From assembly GCF_012641515.1 (NCBI RefSeq), contig NZ_JABAHY010000007.1:24933-88932 (forward strand): a stretch of DNA of 64,000 bases, read 5' to 3'. This stretch comes from Nesterenkonia sedimenti. Lineage in GTDB: Bacteria; Actinomycetota; Actinomycetes; Actinomycetales; Micrococcaceae. Below, piece by piece: positions 48,121 to 58,298 of this stretch (position 1 is its first letter; each line of letters starts with the position of its first letter). Below the pieces are notes generated by a model. It was not told the DNA's origin. It did no database searches and saw only the letters and a list, made by a program, of their open reading frames with translations. Made by a program: the position numbers and the translations under genes.

Positions 48121-48906
48121 ATGAAAGAACGCACCTATCAGGACCCATGGCCCCACCCGGAAGGGGCGAAACCGCCGGAGCTGCCCAAGCAGTTAATCCC
48201 ACGCCACGTCGCAGTGGTGATGGACGGCAATGGCCGGTGGGCCAACCAGCGCGGCCTGCCCCGCACTGAGGGCCACCGGGCAGGCGAGCACAGCCTCATG
48301 GAGGTCATGGCCGGGGCGATCGAGGCCGGCGTCGAACACATCAGTGTCTACGGGTTCAGCACCGAGAACTGGAAACGTTCCCCGGAAGAAGTCCGGTTCA
48401 TCATGAGCTACTCCCGCGATGTTCTGCGGCGCCAGCGCGATGTTCTGCATTCCTGGGGTGTGCGCATCCGCTGGAATGGGCGCCGTCCCAAACTCTGGCG
48501 ATCCGTTATCAAAGAGCTCGAGGCTGCTGAGGAGCTGACTAAGAACAACACTCGGGCCACCCTGACGATGTGCGTGAACTACGGCGGCAGGGCCGAGATC
48601 ACCGATGCGGTACGCACCATCGCAGAGAAAGCAGCAGCCGGGGAGCTGGATCCCAAGCGGATCCGCGAAAAGACCGTCGCGGCTCATCTTCAGCAGCCAG
48701 ATCTCCCCGAGGTCGACCTCTTCCTGCGGTCCTCAGGAGAACAGCGACTGAGCAACTTCCTGCTCTGGCAGTCCGCCTATGCGGAGTTCGTCTTCCTGGA
48801 CACCCTATGGCCCGACGTCGACCGCACCACCCTGTGGGAGGCCATGGAGATCTACGCCCGCCGGGACCGCCGGTATGGGGGAGCGGTGGATAAGGTCAGC
48901 TCCTAG
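48121..48906 (+). CDS. uppS: Isoprenyl (undecaprenyl) diphosphate synthase
   Basis: A 261-residue cis-prenyltransferase. [20 protein letters not shown] contains the catalytic Asp, and [17 protein letters not shown] and [19 protein letters not shown] are signature blocks. Its stop shares the palindrome CTAG with the convergent hydrolase stop, a 4-base overlap. Confidence 0.94.
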   Translation: MKERTYQDPWPHPEGAKPPELPKQLIPRHVAVVMDGNGRWANQRGLPRTEGHRAGEHSLMEVMAGAIEAGVEHISVYGFSTENWKRSPEEVRFIMSYSRDVLRRQRDVLHSWGVRIRWNGRRPKLWRSVIKELEAAEELTKNNTRATLTMCVNYGGRAEITDAVRTIAEKAAAGELDPKRIREKTVAAHLQQPDLPEVDLFLRSSGEQRLSNFLLWQSAYAEFVFLDTLWPDVDRTTLWEAMEIYARRDRRYGGAVDKVSS

Positions 48907-49925
48907 GTATAGGCCCGCAGCCAACGGCTGGCCTCCTCGAAGGCGGCCAGCCGCACCGGTTCGGCCGAGGCAAAGATATCATGCATCGCACCCGGTACCC
49001 GCACCACGGTGACCCGCCGGCTGAGCTTCGGTGCACGCCTGGCCAGCAGCTCCACATCCAGGACGCTGTCGCTCTCCTGGCAGTCCTGTGACCAGTTCGT
49101 ACGGTATGCAGTCCGGGTCGACAGCAGAACCAGGACCGGAGTATCCATATCTAGCCCGTGATAGACCTGCCGGTGGCCGGCGAAGACGGCCTTCAACCAG
49201 CCCATCGTCATTGGGAAGGACTTACGTGGCCTCCAGCGGGGGTGCAGATCCCACTCCCCATGGGCCTGATCCGACAGCGACTCCCAGTAGGTCTCCAACC
49301 GGGGGACTTTCAGCGTCGCCGTCGAACTCACCAGCGTCAGCGGGGTGACAATACCTTCAGCAGCCGCCCGAGCAGGGGAGTGGCCAGGTAACTCCAACCA
49401 GGGCGAGTTCAACACCAGGGCGGAAGCCGATTCAGGATGCCGCTGGGCCCAGAGGGCGGTGACCAGGCCACCGGTGGAATGCCCCACCACAATGGGAGGG
49501 CCCGCCTCTGGGTTTTCTCTGGCGATGACCTCGACTGCCGCATTGAGTTCGGCATCGTATTCGGCAAGATCCTCAATATGCCCCGGAGTCTGATGATCGC
49601 GTAGGCTCCGTCCGTATTTGCGCAGGTCCAGGGCGTAGAACCGGTGCCCGCGATCAACCCACTTATGCGCCATCGGCAGGTTGAAGAAGTAATCCGACCA
49701 GCCATGGACCTGCAGTACAGGGGGAGCCGGGGCCTCCGCAGATTCTGGGAGGCGCTCGCAGCGGACCAGAGTGGCCGAGACCGTGCCCTCGAAATCCTCG
49801 CCGAGCGGCAGAGTCATCCGGGAACAGCCGGTGAGGTAATCTTCCACCCAGGTATCCGGCTCGGAGTCAGTCAGCAGAGCAGCAGCATCCTGGGCAACCT
49901 GAGCTGATGAGGAGGAAGTGGCCAT
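48903..49925 (-). CDS. Alpha/beta hydrolase (lysophospholipase/monoacylglycerol lipase-like)
   Basis: A 340-residue serine hydrolase. The nucleophile elbow is [20 protein letters not shown]; the oxyanion region is [20 protein letters not shown]; the likely catalytic His is in [12 protein letters not shown]. No signal peptide, so cytoplasmic. The substrate is unknown. Confidence 0.85.
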   Translation of the reverse strand: MATSSSSAQVAQDAAALLTDSEPDTWVEDYLTGCSRMTLPLGEDFEGTVSATLVRCERLPESAEAPAPPVLQVHGWSDYFFNLPMAHKWVDRGHRFYALDLRKYGRSLRDHQTPGHIEDLAEYDAELNAAVEVIARENPEAGPPIVVGHSTGGLVTALWAQRHPESASALVLNSPWLELPGHSPARAAAEGIVTPLTLVSSTATLKVPRLETYWESLSDQAHGEWDLHPRWRPRKSFPMTMGWLKAVFAGHRQVYHGLDMDTPVLVLLSTRTAYRTNWSQDCQESDSVLDVELLARRAPKLSRRVTVVRVPGAMHDIFASAEPVRLAAFEEASRWLRAYT

Positions 49926-49984
49926 AAACCGATTCTAGGAGGGGCCGGCTGTACGGATCCTGGATGGTCGATAGGATCGAGACC

Positions 49985-51076
49985 ATGTCCGCGCCTCTGT
50001 ACTCCCTGCTCTTCAAAACAGTCTTCACCCGGATGGAGCCCGAACAGGCGCACCACCTGGTGGTCACAGGTCTGCGTACCGCCCACCGGATTGGGTTCGG
50101 CGGAATCCTCGAAAAACTCACCCGGCCTGCACCCGAACTGAAGACCCAGGCCCTGGGACTGGAATTTCCCTCACCCTTCGGTCTGGCCGCAGGGTTCGAC
50201 AAAGGTGCAACTGCGGTGCTGCCGCTGGGAAGCCTCGGCTTCGGCCATATTGAGATCGGCACTGTGACCGCTCAGGCACAGCCCGGCAATGAGAAGCCCC
50301 GGCTCTTCCGCCTGCCTTCCGATCGAGCCCTGATCAACCGGATGGGATTCAACAACGACGGCGCAGCAGCCGTCCGGCGTCGGCTGGAGAAAACACGGCA
50401 GCGGGCCGAACGACTGCGCAGCCGCGGCCGGCATACACCGGTTATCGGAGTGAACCTCGGCAAGACCAAAGTGGTGCCCCTAGAGGGGGCAGTGGAGGAC
50501 TACCTCAGCTCCACGAAGATCCTTGCACCCTTGGCCGATTACCTCGTGGTCAACGTCTCCAGCCCCAATACCCCGGGTCTGCGGCAGCTGCAGGAGATCG
50601 ACTCCCTGCGGCCACTGCTGCGGGCAGTGCGTGAGGAGTCAGCCGCCGCGGCCGGCCGGCAGGTGCCTCTGTTGGTCAAGATTGCACCCGATCTGGCCGA
50701 TGCGGATATCGATGCGGTCGCGGACCTCGTTGTAGAACTGGGCCTGGAAGGAATCATCGCCACCAACACCACGATCTCCCGGCATGGGCTCCGTACCCCG
50801 GAGACTGAGGTGGAACCTATCGGCGCAGGTGGGCTCAGCGGACCTGTTCTGGCTCAGCGCTCAGCAGCGGTGCTGAAGCAGCTGCGAGATCGACTCCCCG
50901 AAGACGTCGTCGTCATCTCTGTCGGGGGAGTGGTTAGTGCAGAAGATGTGGCCCAACGGCTGCAGGCAGGTGCCGACCTCGTCCAGGGTTACACCGGATT
51001 CATCTACCAAGGCCCGTTCTGGGTCCGCCGCATCAACCGCGGCCTGGCCAAGCTGAAGAAGAAGTCAAAGAAATAG
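49985..51076 (+). CDS. pyrD: Dihydroorotate dehydrogenase, class 2 (quinone)
   Basis: A 363-residue membrane-associated flavoenzyme of pyrimidine synthesis. The N-terminal helix ([20 protein letters not shown]) marks class 2; FMN-binding and catalytic blocks [37 protein letters not shown] and [13 protein letters not shown] are present. ATG 49985 is preferred to 49964; TAGGAT lies 7 bases before it, so transcription could be nearly leaderless. Confidence 0.94.
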   Translation: MSAPLYSLLFKTVFTRMEPEQAHHLVVTGLRTAHRIGFGGILEKLTRPAPELKTQALGLEFPSPFGLAAGFDKGATAVLPLGSLGFGHIEIGTVTAQAQPGNEKPRLFRLPSDRALINRMGFNNDGAAAVRRRLEKTRQRAERLRSRGRHTPVIGVNLGKTKVVPLEGAVEDYLSSTKILAPLADYLVVNVSSPNTPGLRQLQEIDSLRPLLRAVREESAAAAGRQVPLLVKIAPDLADADIDAVADLVVELGLEGIIATNTTISRHGLRTPETEVEPIGAGGLSGPVLAQRSAAVLKQLRDRLPEDVVVISVGGVVSAEDVAQRLQAGADLVQGYTGFIYQGPFWVRRINRGLAKLKKKSKK

Positions 51077-51111
51077 AGCGGTGTGTCGGGGCGGAGGGGC
51101 ACCCACCGCTC
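51076..51111 (+). repeat. Structured repeat element downstream of pyrD (copy 2, short)
   Basis: An 8-bp stem GAGCGGTG (51076-51083) with CACCGCTC (51104-51111). Bases 51083-51109 match 26 of 27 bases of the end of the element after ffh (12805-12831). The interior of copy 1 is absent. It lies at the pyrD stop, facing a convergent gene, so it is a likely terminator. Confidence 0.6.
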
Positions 51112-51140
51112 AGATTCAATTGGCGAACTTGCCGCCGGGA

Positions 51141-51773
51141 TTAGCTCGGGAATTCTCCGCGATTGACCATCGGCTTGGGCAGACGCAGCCGGCGCATCTG
51201 CAGGGCGCGCATCGCGGAGTAGAACCGCACGCCCTTCTCCACATTGCCCACGCCGTATTTGGCCTCGAGTCGCTTCCGCACGCTGCGGGCAACCCAGATC
51301 AGCTCAATGAGCACACCCAGCATCAGTAGGAACATGAAGTAGGTGACCATTCCGCGGGCCACATCGGTCATCATGAACGAGGCGAACAGGAAGATCAGCA
51401 TCAGGATCAGCAGCCATTCGCCCAGACCGATTCGTGCATCCACGTAGTCACGGGCGTAGCGCTTCTGGGGGCCGCGGTCCCGCACCGGGAGGTACTTCTC
51501 CTCACCGGTTTCCATGGCGCGGCGCATCTTGGCCCGCTGCTCCTGCAGGGCTTTGCGCTGTGCTTGGCGGGCAGCCTTGCGGTTGTTATGCACCAGGGGG
51601 CGACGGCGGGCAGCCTCGCGCTCCTTACGGGTGGGAGTGGGCACGCCCTTCTTCTGCGGGAGCTTCTTCTTGGGCTCCTCCGCAGTCTCCTCAGTGGTGT
51701 CTACCGCCTCGGGTTCGGCGGCAGTATCCGCCTCCGGAATCTCATTCTGCGTCTTCTTCTTGAAACCAAGCAC
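51141..51773 (-). CDS. DUF3043 family membrane protein
   Basis: A 210-residue protein: acidic then lysine/arginine-rich cytoplasmic part (KKGVPTPTRKEREAARRRPL, a DUF3043 signature) and two membrane helices near LLILMLIFLFASFMMTD and YFMFLLMLGVLIELIW. GTG at 51773 fits the usual short start (LGFKKK); TACACT lies 6 bases upstream, suggesting a leaderless mRNA. Function is unknown. Confidence 0.82.
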   Translation of the reverse strand: MLGFKKKTQNEIPEADTAAEPEAVDTTEETAEEPKKKLPQKKGVPTPTRKEREAARRRPLVHNNRKAARQAQRKALQEQRAKMRRAMETGEEKYLPVRDRGPQKRYARDYVDARIGLGEWLLILMLIFLFASFMMTDVARGMVTYFMFLLMLGVLIELIWVARSVRKRLEAKYGVGNVEKGVRFYSAMRALQMRRLRLPKPMVNRGEFPS

Positions 51774-51884
51774 CAAACCAGTGTACTTGTGCTGTCTGTA
51801 ACAGGGGAATGTTGCCGAGGCCCCCGTCGTTGATACCGTGCAAGACAACTATTAGTTCCCAGCCGAGTTGAGTAAGGGGAGACA

Positions 51885-52295
51885 ATGAGCACTCCGACCC
51901 AGGAAACAGTGGACGCGACCCTCACCGAAGAGAGCGCACCGCGCGGAAATGAGGTCGAGGGCTACAAGACCCACCAGGTGGACCTTTCCGAAGCCGCCAG
52001 CCAGAAGGTCAGCTCCCTGCTGGAGCAGGAAGGACGCACCGATCTGCGACTGCGTGTGGCTGTGCAGCCCGGTGGCTGCAGTGGCCTGATCTACCAGCTC
52101 TACTTTGACGAGCGCATCCTCGACGGCGATGCTCTCCGCGAGTTCGACGGGGTCGAAGTCGTCGTCGACAAGATGAGCGTGCCGTACCTCGACGGCGCCA
52201 AGATCGACTTCGAGGACTCCATCTCCAAGCAGGGCTTCACCATCGACAACCCCAACGCCGGTGGCTCCTGTGCCTGCGGCGACTCGTTCCACTGA
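51885..52295 (+). CDS. erpA: Iron-sulfur cluster insertion protein ErpA
   Basis: A 136-residue A-type carrier (HesB/IscA family). The three cluster cysteines are in VQPGGCSGLIYQLYF and GGSCACGDSFH. GGGGAGA precedes the ATG. It lies upstream of the oxidase genes, as in mycobacteria. Confidence 0.93.
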   Translation: MSTPTQETVDATLTEESAPRGNEVEGYKTHQVDLSEAASQKVSSLLEQEGRTDLRLRVAVQPGGCSGLIYQLYFDERILDGDALREFDGVEVVVDKMSVPYLDGAKIDFEDSISKQGFTIDNPNAGGSCACGDSFH

Positions 52296-52376
52296 GGACT
52301 GAAGTACTAGCCGCCGTGTAAGAGAGGCCGTCGGGACCCGCGGTGCGCAATGCGCAGCGTGGGAATCGGCCGAACG

Positions 52377-52409
52377 GGCTCTTGCGCCTGTGGCGATTCG
52401 TTCCACTGA
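52377..52409 (+). pseudogene. Fossil of a second erpA C-terminus
   Basis: Thirty-three bases encode GSCACGDSFH and a stop, identical in protein to the last ten codons of erpA (52263-52295) but with four third-position differences, all silent. It has no start or upstream match, so it is a remnant of a duplicated or recombined A-type carrier gene. Confidence 0.65.
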
Positions 52410-52437
52410 GGGAGAGAGAAACCGCTATCGCAGTTTC

Positions 52438-52452
52438 TCTACGTAATGTAGA
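52438..52452 (+). promoter_or_regulatory. CTAC-N5-GTAG palindrome 1 (upstream of ctaC)
   Basis: TCTAC-GTAAT-GTAGA, perfect 5-bp arms. Same core as the sites at 52539 and 57440. Confidence 0.4.
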
Positions 52453-52464
52453 AGTCATATTGGG

Positions 52465-52490
52465 CCCGCGTTCCGCTTCAGGGACGCGGG
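52465..52490 (+). terminator. erpA terminator
   Basis: CCCGCGTTCC with GGGACGCGGG (one G-U), 6-base loop, followed by TTTCCGCTTT. Confidence 0.75.
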
Positions 52491-52538
52491 TTTCCGCTTT
52501 AAGGGGGGCTTACCGGCCTGTGCGCTCCAGCACTTCCT

Positions 52539-52551
52539 CTACAACTCGTAG
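52539..52551 (+). promoter_or_regulatory. CTAC-N5-GTAG palindrome 2 (upstream of ctaC)
   Basis: CTAC-AACTC-GTAG, 75 bases before the ctaC start, where a promoter would be expected. Centre-to-centre distance to palindrome 1 is about 100 bases. Confidence 0.4.
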
Positions 52552-52625
52552 TAGTCTGGACTCAGTCAAGACCCAAGTGATCGTGCGCGAGTCACTCGCA
52601 CACAAGTGAAGAGGAAGGGCCGTCT

Positions 52626-53558
52626 GTGAGTTCTTCGCAGAAATCGACCGGCAACTTCGGCCGCACGGCGAAGTCGCTGGCCCTAGGCGGCGTGGCACTG
52701 CTGGTGCTCACCGCCTGTGCTGAGGACCACCCCGCACGCCGCGGCTGGCTGCCCGGCGAACGGGACACCACAAGCAACACCGCTGAGATCACCGACCTGT
52801 GGGTGAACTCCTGGATCGCCGCGCTGATCGTAGGTGTCATCACCTGGGGGCTGATGCTCTGGTGCATGGTTGCCTACCGCCGGCGCAAAGGTGAGACCGG
52901 CTACCCACGGCAGCTGGCTTACAACATCCCGCTGGAGATCATGTACACCCTGGTCCCGCTGGTGATGGTCGCTGTGTTCTTCTTCTACACCGACCGCGTG
53001 CAGCAGTCAGTCGATGAGCCCAACGAGGACCCCGATATGACCATCGAGGTCTACGGCAAGCAGTGGGCTTGGGACTGGAACTACACCTACACCGATGAGA
53101 ACGGCAATGAGTACGAGGTGCACGACACCTCCGTTCAGGCCCACTTCGAGGCCAACGAGGCTCACCAGGCCGGCGAAGAGGGCGTGCGCGACACTCTGCC
53201 GACTATCTACCTCCCGGTGGACCACGACATCACCTTCGAGCTGAAGTCTCGCGATGTCATCCACTCGTTCTGGGTACCGGCCTTCCTGCAGAAGCGGGAT
53301 ATGGTGCCCGGCCGCACCACCTACATCTACCTGAACCCGCAGGAGACCGGCAGCTTCGACGGTAAGTGCGCCGAGCTCTGCGGTGAGTACCACTCAGAGA
53401 TGCTGTTCAACGTTGAGGTTGTCGAACCCGATGTCTTCGTTGAGTACCTCGAGACTCTGGACGAGGGCCACCTGGGCGACGAGTACAACCGGAACGTCAA
53501 CATGCACGACGCCGAAGACCTGCACGAGGCTGAGGATTTTCCCGGAGGGAATAACTGA
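52626..53558 (+). CDS. ctaC: Cytochrome c oxidase subunit II
   Basis: A 310-residue lipoprotein of the aa3 oxidase. Lipobox LTAC in [13 protein letters not shown], two membrane helices, and the CuA site [10 protein letters not shown] ... [12 protein letters not shown]. It takes electrons from the cytochrome cc of QcrC. GTG start at 52626. ctaD follows after 2 bases. Confidence 0.95.
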   Translation: MSSSQKSTGNFGRTAKSLALGGVALLVLTACAEDHPARRGWLPGERDTTSNTAEITDLWVNSWIAALIVGVITWGLMLWCMVAYRRRKGETGYPRQLAYNIPLEIMYTLVPLVMVAVFFFYTDRVQQSVDEPNEDPDMTIEVYGKQWAWDWNYTYTDENGNEYEVHDTSVQAHFEANEAHQAGEEGVRDTLPTIYLPVDHDITFELKSRDVIHSFWVPAFLQKRDMVPGRTTYIYLNPQETGSFDGKCAELCGEYHSEMLFNVEVVEPDVFVEYLETLDEGHLGDEYNRNVNMHDAEDLHEAEDFPGGNN

Positions 53559-53560
53559 CG

Positions 53561-55288
53561 ATGACGACGATGGAATACTCCTCCGATGACGCCCGCGGGC
53601 AGGTGTCGCGTTCGGTGCCTGTCTCCAAGGGCCGGATTGTGGTCAACTGGCTGACCACAACCGATCACAAGACGATCGGGTACATGTACCTGATCACCTC
53701 CTTCCTGTTCTTCTGCCTCGGCGGCGTGATGGCGCTGATCATCCGCGCCGAGCTGTTCGAACCGGGTATGCAGTTCCTGCAGACCAAGGAGCAGTACAAC
53801 CAGCTGTTCACCATGCACGGCACGGTGATGCTGCTGATGTTCGCGACCCCGCTGTTCGCCGGCTTCGCCAACGTGATCATGCCGCTGCAGATCGGCGCAC
53901 CGGATGTGGCCTTCCCACGTCTGAACGCCCTGGCCTTCTGGCTGTTCCTCTTCGGCTCCCTGGTCGTCGTCGCCGGCTTCCTGACCCCGCAGGGTGCGGC
54001 ATCCTTCGGCTGGTTCGCCTATGCGCCACTATCCGATACGACGTTCTCACCGGGTGTCGGTGGCGACCTCTGGGTCTTCGGTCTGGCGCTGACCGGTTTC
54101 GGAACCATCGCCGGTGGTGTCAACTTCATCACCACCATCATCTGCATGCGTGCTCCCGGTATGACCATGTGGCGTATGCCCATCTTCACCTGGAACACCC
54201 TGATCACCTCCATCCTGGTGCTCATGGCGTTCCCGCCGCTGGCAGCCGCACTGTTCGGTCTCGGTATGGACCGGCGCTTCGGCGGCCACATTTTCGATCC
54301 AGAATCCGGCGGTGCCATCCTCTGGCAGCACCTCTTCTGGTTCTTCGGCCACCCCGAGGTGTACATCATCGCCCTGCCGTTCTTCGGCATCATCTCCGAG
54401 ATCCTGCCAGTCTTCAGCCGTAAGCCGATCTTCGGCTACAAGGGCCTGGTCTACGCGACCATTGCCATTGCAGCCCTCTCGGTGACCGTCTGGGCGCACC
54501 ATATGTACGTCACCGGTGCGGTCATGCTGCCCTTCTTCGCCCTGATGACCATGCTGATCGCGGTCCCAACGGGTGTGAAGTTCTTCAACTGGATTGGCAC
54601 TATGTGGCGAGGGTCCATAACCTTCGAAACGCCCATGCTGTGGTGCCTCGGCTTCCTGGTGACCTTCCTCTTCGGTGGTCTGACCGGAATCATCCTGGCC
54701 TCCCCGCCGCTGGACTTCCACCTCTCCGATACCTACTTCGTGGTCGCCCACTTCCACTACGTGGTCTTCGGCACCGTGGTCTTCGCGATGTTCGCAGGCT
54801 TCTACTTCTGGTGGCCGAAGTGGACCGGCAAGATGCTCAACGAGCGTCTGGGCAAGATCAACTTCTGGATGCTGTTCATCGGCTTCCACGGCACCTTCAT
54901 GATCCAGCACTGGCTGGGTGTCATGGGTATGCCACGTCGTTACGCCGACTACATGGTCGAAGACGGCTTCACCGCGATGAACCAGTTCTCCACGATCTTC
55001 TCCATCCTGCTGGGTGCCTCCCTCATCCCGTTCTTCTGGAACGTGTGGATCACCCACCGCAAGGGCAAGAAGGTCCTGGTGGACGATCCTTGGGGCTTCG
55101 GCGGCTCCCTCGAGTGGGCCACCAGCTGCCCGCCGCCGCGGCATAACTTCTACTCGCTGCCGCGGATCCGCTCCGAGCGTCCCGCCCTCGACCTCCACCA
55201 CCCCGAGCTGGCAGAGCGGCACAGCCTGCACAGCCCGGCAGGTAAGGTCTTCGGTCCGGCTGATCAGAAAGACAAGGCAGGTATCTAA
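53561..55288 (+). CDS. ctaD: Cytochrome c oxidase subunit I
   Basis: A 575-residue, 12-helix catalytic subunit holding heme a and heme a3-Cu[19 protein letters not shown] provides the His-Tyr pair of Cu[11 protein letters not shown] supplies CuB histidines; [15 protein letters not shown] holds the heme ligands. It ends with the usual soluble tail ([20 protein letters not shown]). Confidence 0.96.
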   Translation: MTTMEYSSDDARGQVSRSVPVSKGRIVVNWLTTTDHKTIGYMYLITSFLFFCLGGVMALIIRAELFEPGMQFLQTKEQYNQLFTMHGTVMLLMFATPLFAGFANVIMPLQIGAPDVAFPRLNALAFWLFLFGSLVVVAGFLTPQGAASFGWFAYAPLSDTTFSPGVGGDLWVFGLALTGFGTIAGGVNFITTIICMRAPGMTMWRMPIFTWNTLITSILVLMAFPPLAAALFGLGMDRRFGGHIFDPESGGAILWQHLFWFFGHPEVYIIALPFFGIISEILPVFSRKPIFGYKGLVYATIAIAALSVTVWAHHMYVTGAVMLPFFALMTMLIAVPTGVKFFNWIGTMWRGSITFETPMLWCLGFLVTFLFGGLTGIILASPPLDFHLSDTYFVVAHFHYVVFGTVVFAMFAGFYFWWPKWTGKMLNERLGKINFWMLFIGFHGTFMIQHWLGVMGMPRRYADYMVEDGFTAMNQFSTIFSILLGASLIPFFWNVWITHRKGKKVLVDDPWGFGGSLEWATSCPPPRHNFYSLPRIRSERPALDLHHPELAERHSLHSPAGKVFGPADQKDKAGI

Positions 55289-55290
55289 GG

Positions 55291-55692
55291 ATGAAAACCA
55301 ATATCGGCATTTTCGCCATGCTGGGTGTCTTCTGCCTGGTCGTAGCCTTCATCTACGGGTTCGTCACCGGCTTCACCGAGCTGGCAGGCTTCCCACTGCT
55401 GCTGCTGACCGCCGGTCTGGGCTTCATGCTCTGGTGGTACCTGCGCTCCACCGATAAGCACCACGGTGCCATGGACGGTGACAACCCCGAGGGCGAGATC
55501 GCTGACATGGCAGGCAACTACGGTGAGTTCTACCCCTGGAGCTGGTGGCCGCTGGGCCTGGGCGCCTCCCTGGCGTTCCTGTTCTTCGGTATCGCCATCG
55601 ACTGGTGGGTCTTCCTCATCGCATGCATCCCGGCTGTCTTCTTCATCACCGGTTGGGTGATGGAGGGCAACCGCAAGACCTACGCCCACTGA
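55291..55692 (+). CDS. ctaF: Cytochrome c oxidase subunit IV (actinobacterial)
   Basis: A 133-residue four-helix protein (NIGIFAMLGVFCLVVAFIYG; WSWWPLGLGASLAFLFFGIA) matching actinobacterial CtaF. It starts 2 bases after ctaD and is structural in the bcc-aa3 supercomplex. Confidence 0.9.
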   Translation: MKTNIGIFAMLGVFCLVVAFIYGFVTGFTELAGFPLLLLTAGLGFMLWWYLRSTDKHHGAMDGDNPEGEIADMAGNYGEFYPWSWWPLGLGASLAFLFFGIAIDWWVFLIACIPAVFFITGWVMEGNRKTYAH

Positions 55693-55711
55693 GACTGGGC
55701 AGGTTCCTTCC

Positions 55712-56299
55712 TTGGCAGTACGACCGATTGTCATCCACGGTGAGCCCGTCCTTCACCGACGGGCCGCCGAGGTTGACACCATCGACGACGAGATCCGCAG
55801 CCTCCTCGCTGATATGGCGGACACCCTTGATGCCTCAAACGGCGTCGGGCTCGCCGCCCCTCAGATCGGGGTGGGGCTGCGGATCTTTCTGTGGAAATAC
55901 GGCGGTGACACCGGAGGTGTTCCGCCCCAGGGTGCCATCATCAATCCAAGGCTTCGGCTGATCGGCAAAGTCTCCCGGGAGAACCCCGATCCGGACCAGG
56001 AATCCGAAGGCTGTCTCTCTGCGCCGGGGTACACCTACCCCCTGAAACGCAGCGACCACATTGAGATCACCGGCATTGATCCCGAGGGAAACCCTCTGCA
56101 CTTCGAAGCCAGTGGATGGTTCGCGCGCATCATGCAGCACGAATATGACCACCTCGACGGGTGCCTCTATGTGAACCGGCTCAATGACCGCTATGCCAAA
56201 CGCTGGAAGAAGATCGTAAAACGCGAAGGCTGGAATCAGCCGGGACACTCCTGGCTTCCAGGAGTAGACCCCGATCCCTTCGGCGCAGACGAGGAGTAG
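55712..56299 (+). CDS. def: Peptide deformylase
   Basis: A 195-residue metalloenzyme removing N-terminal formyl groups. Motifs GVGLAAPQIGV, EGCLSAPGY and QHEYDHLDG (HEYDH replacing the usual HEFDH). It lies 19 bases after ctaF on the same strand, so it may share that transcript. Confidence 0.94.
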   Translation: MAVRPIVIHGEPVLHRRAAEVDTIDDEIRSLLADMADTLDASNGVGLAAPQIGVGLRIFLWKYGGDTGGVPPQGAIINPRLRLIGKVSRENPDPDQESEGCLSAPGYTYPLKRSDHIEITGIDPEGNPLHFEASGWFARIMQHEYDHLDGCLYVNRLNDRYAKRWKKIVKREGWNQPGHSWLPGVDPDPFGADEE

Positions 56300-56300
56300 T

Positions 56301-56330
56301 CACTGGCAGCGCCTGAATCCGCTGCCAGTG
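56301..56330. terminator. Bidirectional terminator between def and trpD
   Basis: Perfect 11-bp stem CACTGGCAGCG-N8-CGCTGCCAGTG in the convergent gap. Confidence 0.75.
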
Positions 56331-56341
56331 GCCGTGCATCA

Positions 56342-57394
56342 TCAGCTTCGGCTGAACTGAACCCAGTTCTCCAAGACACCGGCCGCCGCTCCAGAATCAA
56401 TGGAGTGGGCGGCCTTGTCCATATTCGACCGCAGTCGTGTGACAAGGTCACCCTCGGCCTGAGGGTTCAGCGCAGTGAGTCCCGCGGCGGTGTTCAGCAA
56501 GACCGCATCCCGGACCGGACCAGGCTCACCACCGAGTACTCGCCGGACTGTCGCGGCATTATCCGCGGCTCCACCGCCCTGGAGATCTTCCACTCTGACC
56601 TGGGGGAGTCCCACATCCTCTGGCCGCAGCTCGAGGTGAGTCACCGCGCCGTCGCGGACTTCCCAAATGTCCGTAGCCGCGGAGGTGGTGACCTTATCCC
56701 GGCCGTCCTGGCCGCGGAACACAAGCGCCTGCGTGCCGCGTACAGCCAGTGACTGGGCGATCTGTGGCGCCAGCTCAGCTGAAGCGCATCCCAGGGCCTG
56801 TGCATGGGGTCGTGCCGGGTTGGAGATCGGCCCCAGGAAGTTGAAGACCGTGCGGATACCCAGGCCCTTCCTGGCAGCCATAACGTGTTTCATCGCCGGG
56901 TGGAACTGCTGGGCGAAGAGGAAGGTGATACCGACCTCCTCAGCAGCAGCTGCTACTCGCTCGGTGGGCATCGAGAGATCGACGCCGAGGGCCTCAATCA
57001 CATCAGCGGCTCCGGCAGTGGTCGAAGCGCCGCGATTGCCATGTTTGACCACCTTCGCTCCGGCCCCCACAGCCACCAATGAGCTCATCGTCGAGATATT
57101 GACCGTACCCAGCCGGTCACCTCCGGTGCCGACAATGTCCAGAGCAGGGGAGGGGATCGATATCGCAGTGGCCTTGCCCATCATGGACTCAGAGAGCCCC
57201 AGCAGTTCTGGGCCGGTCTCACCCTTAGCGCGAAGGGCTACCAGGAATCCGGCAACCTCGGCATCACTGAGCGTGCCGCCCATGAGCTGGTCCATGGCCC
57301 AGGAGGCAGTCTCGGCGGACATGTCCTCGCCGGCCAATAGGGTCTCCAGAAGTTCGGCCCACGTAACAGTAGAAGTCTTCGACGGATCGCTCAT
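56342..57394 (-). CDS. trpD: Anthranilate phosphoribosyltransferase
   Basis: A 350-residue second enzyme of tryptophan synthesis. VGTGGDRLGTVNISTMSSLV and VVKHGNRGASTTAGAADVIE form the PRPP site. ATG 57394 behind AAGGTGGGG is preferred to 57412. The trpD-ctaE neighbourhood is conserved in actinobacteria. Confidence 0.95.
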   Translation of the reverse strand: MSDPSKTSTVTWAELLETLLAGEDMSAETASWAMDQLMGGTLSDAEVAGFLVALRAKGETGPELLGLSESMMGKATAISIPSPALDIVGTGGDRLGTVNISTMSSLVAVGAGAKVVKHGNRGASTTAGAADVIEALGVDLSMPTERVAAAAEEVGITFLFAQQFHPAMKHVMAARKGLGIRTVFNFLGPISNPARPHAQALGCASAELAPQIAQSLAVRGTQALVFRGQDGRDKVTTSAATDIWEVRDGAVTHLELRPEDVGLPQVRVEDLQGGGAADNAATVRRVLGGEPGPVRDAVLLNTAAGLTALNPQAEGDLVTRLRSNMDKAAHSIDSGAAAGVLENWVQFSRS

Positions 57395-57439
57395 GCACCC
57401 CACCTTAGCCACTGAGAGGACCCCTCGATGTCAAAGTTC

Positions 57440-57456
57440 TTCTACCTCTCGTAGAA
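57440..57456. promoter_or_regulatory. CTAC-N5-GTAG palindrome 3 (between trpD and ctaE)
   Basis: TTCTAC-CTCTC-GTAGAA, perfect 6-bp arms; 46 bases from trpD and 143 from ctaE, so it could serve either. Confidence 0.4.
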
Positions 57457-57598
57457 ATATTTTCGTCACTTTCGGAGCCCCCAGTACCCTCCGATCCCAG
57501 AGATGGCGCGGAAACACTGCAATTGCAGGGATCGCATCCACACGCCACACCTGCCGGTGCGTATGCAAAGCGCAGTGTTTTCAGGACATAATGTCTGT

Positions 57599-58246
57599 GT
57601 GACGTCTGCAACCGAAGCCCCCGCCTCGCCGGCTCGCACGCTGCCGAATCGCCCGAACATGGTCTCCGTGGGGACCATGGTCTGGCTGACCAGCGAGCTG
57701 ATGTTCTTCGCCGGCCTGTTCGCCATGTTCTTCACCCTGCGCTCCACGCAGCCGGCCATGTGGGCCGAGTACAGTGGGCGCCTGGACATTGTGCTGGCCG
57801 GAATCATTACCGTGATTCTGGTCGCCAGCTCGGTGACTGCCCAGTTCGGCGTCTTCGCCGCTGAGCGTCACCAGCCCCGCCGCACTGGCGGGTTCTGGAA
57901 TGTGAAGAACTGGGGCATGGTCGAGTGGTACATCCTCTCGTTCCTGATGGGCTCTGTATTCATCGCCGGCCAGTCCTACGAGTTCGCAGTTCTGGTCTCC
58001 CACGGCGTCTCCATCCAGACCAATGCCTTCGGCTCCGCCTTCTACATCACCACCGGCTTCCACGGCCTTCACGTCATCGGCGGTCTCTTCGCCTTCCTGT
58101 ACGTGATCGCCCGGGCGTACTTCAGCGTGAAGTTCACCCATAAGGAAGCCTCGGCGGCCGTCGTCGTCTCCTACTACTGGCACTTCGTGGATGTTGTCTG
58201 GATCGCGCTCTTCGGCGTGGTCTACATCCTGCCGCTGCTGGTATGA
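57599..58246 (+). CDS. ctaE: Cytochrome c oxidase subunit III
   Basis: A 215-residue five-helix subunit (NMVSVGTMVWLTSELMFFAG; FYITTGFHGLHVIGGLFAFL; YYWHFVDVVWIALFGVVYI). GTG at 57599 matches the family start; upstream open frame does not. qcrC starts 53 bases after the stop. Confidence 0.94.
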   Translation: MTSATEAPASPARTLPNRPNMVSVGTMVWLTSELMFFAGLFAMFFTLRSTQPAMWAEYSGRLDIVLAGIITVILVASSVTAQFGVFAAERHQPRRTGGFWNVKNWGMVEWYILSFLMGSVFIAGQSYEFAVLVSHGVSIQTNAFGSAFYITTGFHGLHVIGGLFAFLYVIARAYFSVKFTHKEASAAVVVSYYWHFVDVVWIALFGVVYILPLLV

Positions 58247-58298
58247 CCCGAACACCCAAGCTTGTACACCGCACCGACAAGAAAAGGAACCGGCTGAA

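Larger units (their letters stand above)
52296..52625 (+). other. 330-bp erpA-ctaC intergenic region
   Basis: Contains the erpA-tail fossil, a CTAC-N5-GTAG palindrome at 52438-52452, a terminator hairpin at 52465-52490 and a second CTAC-N5-GTAG site at 52539-52551. No complete gene. Confidence 0.6.
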
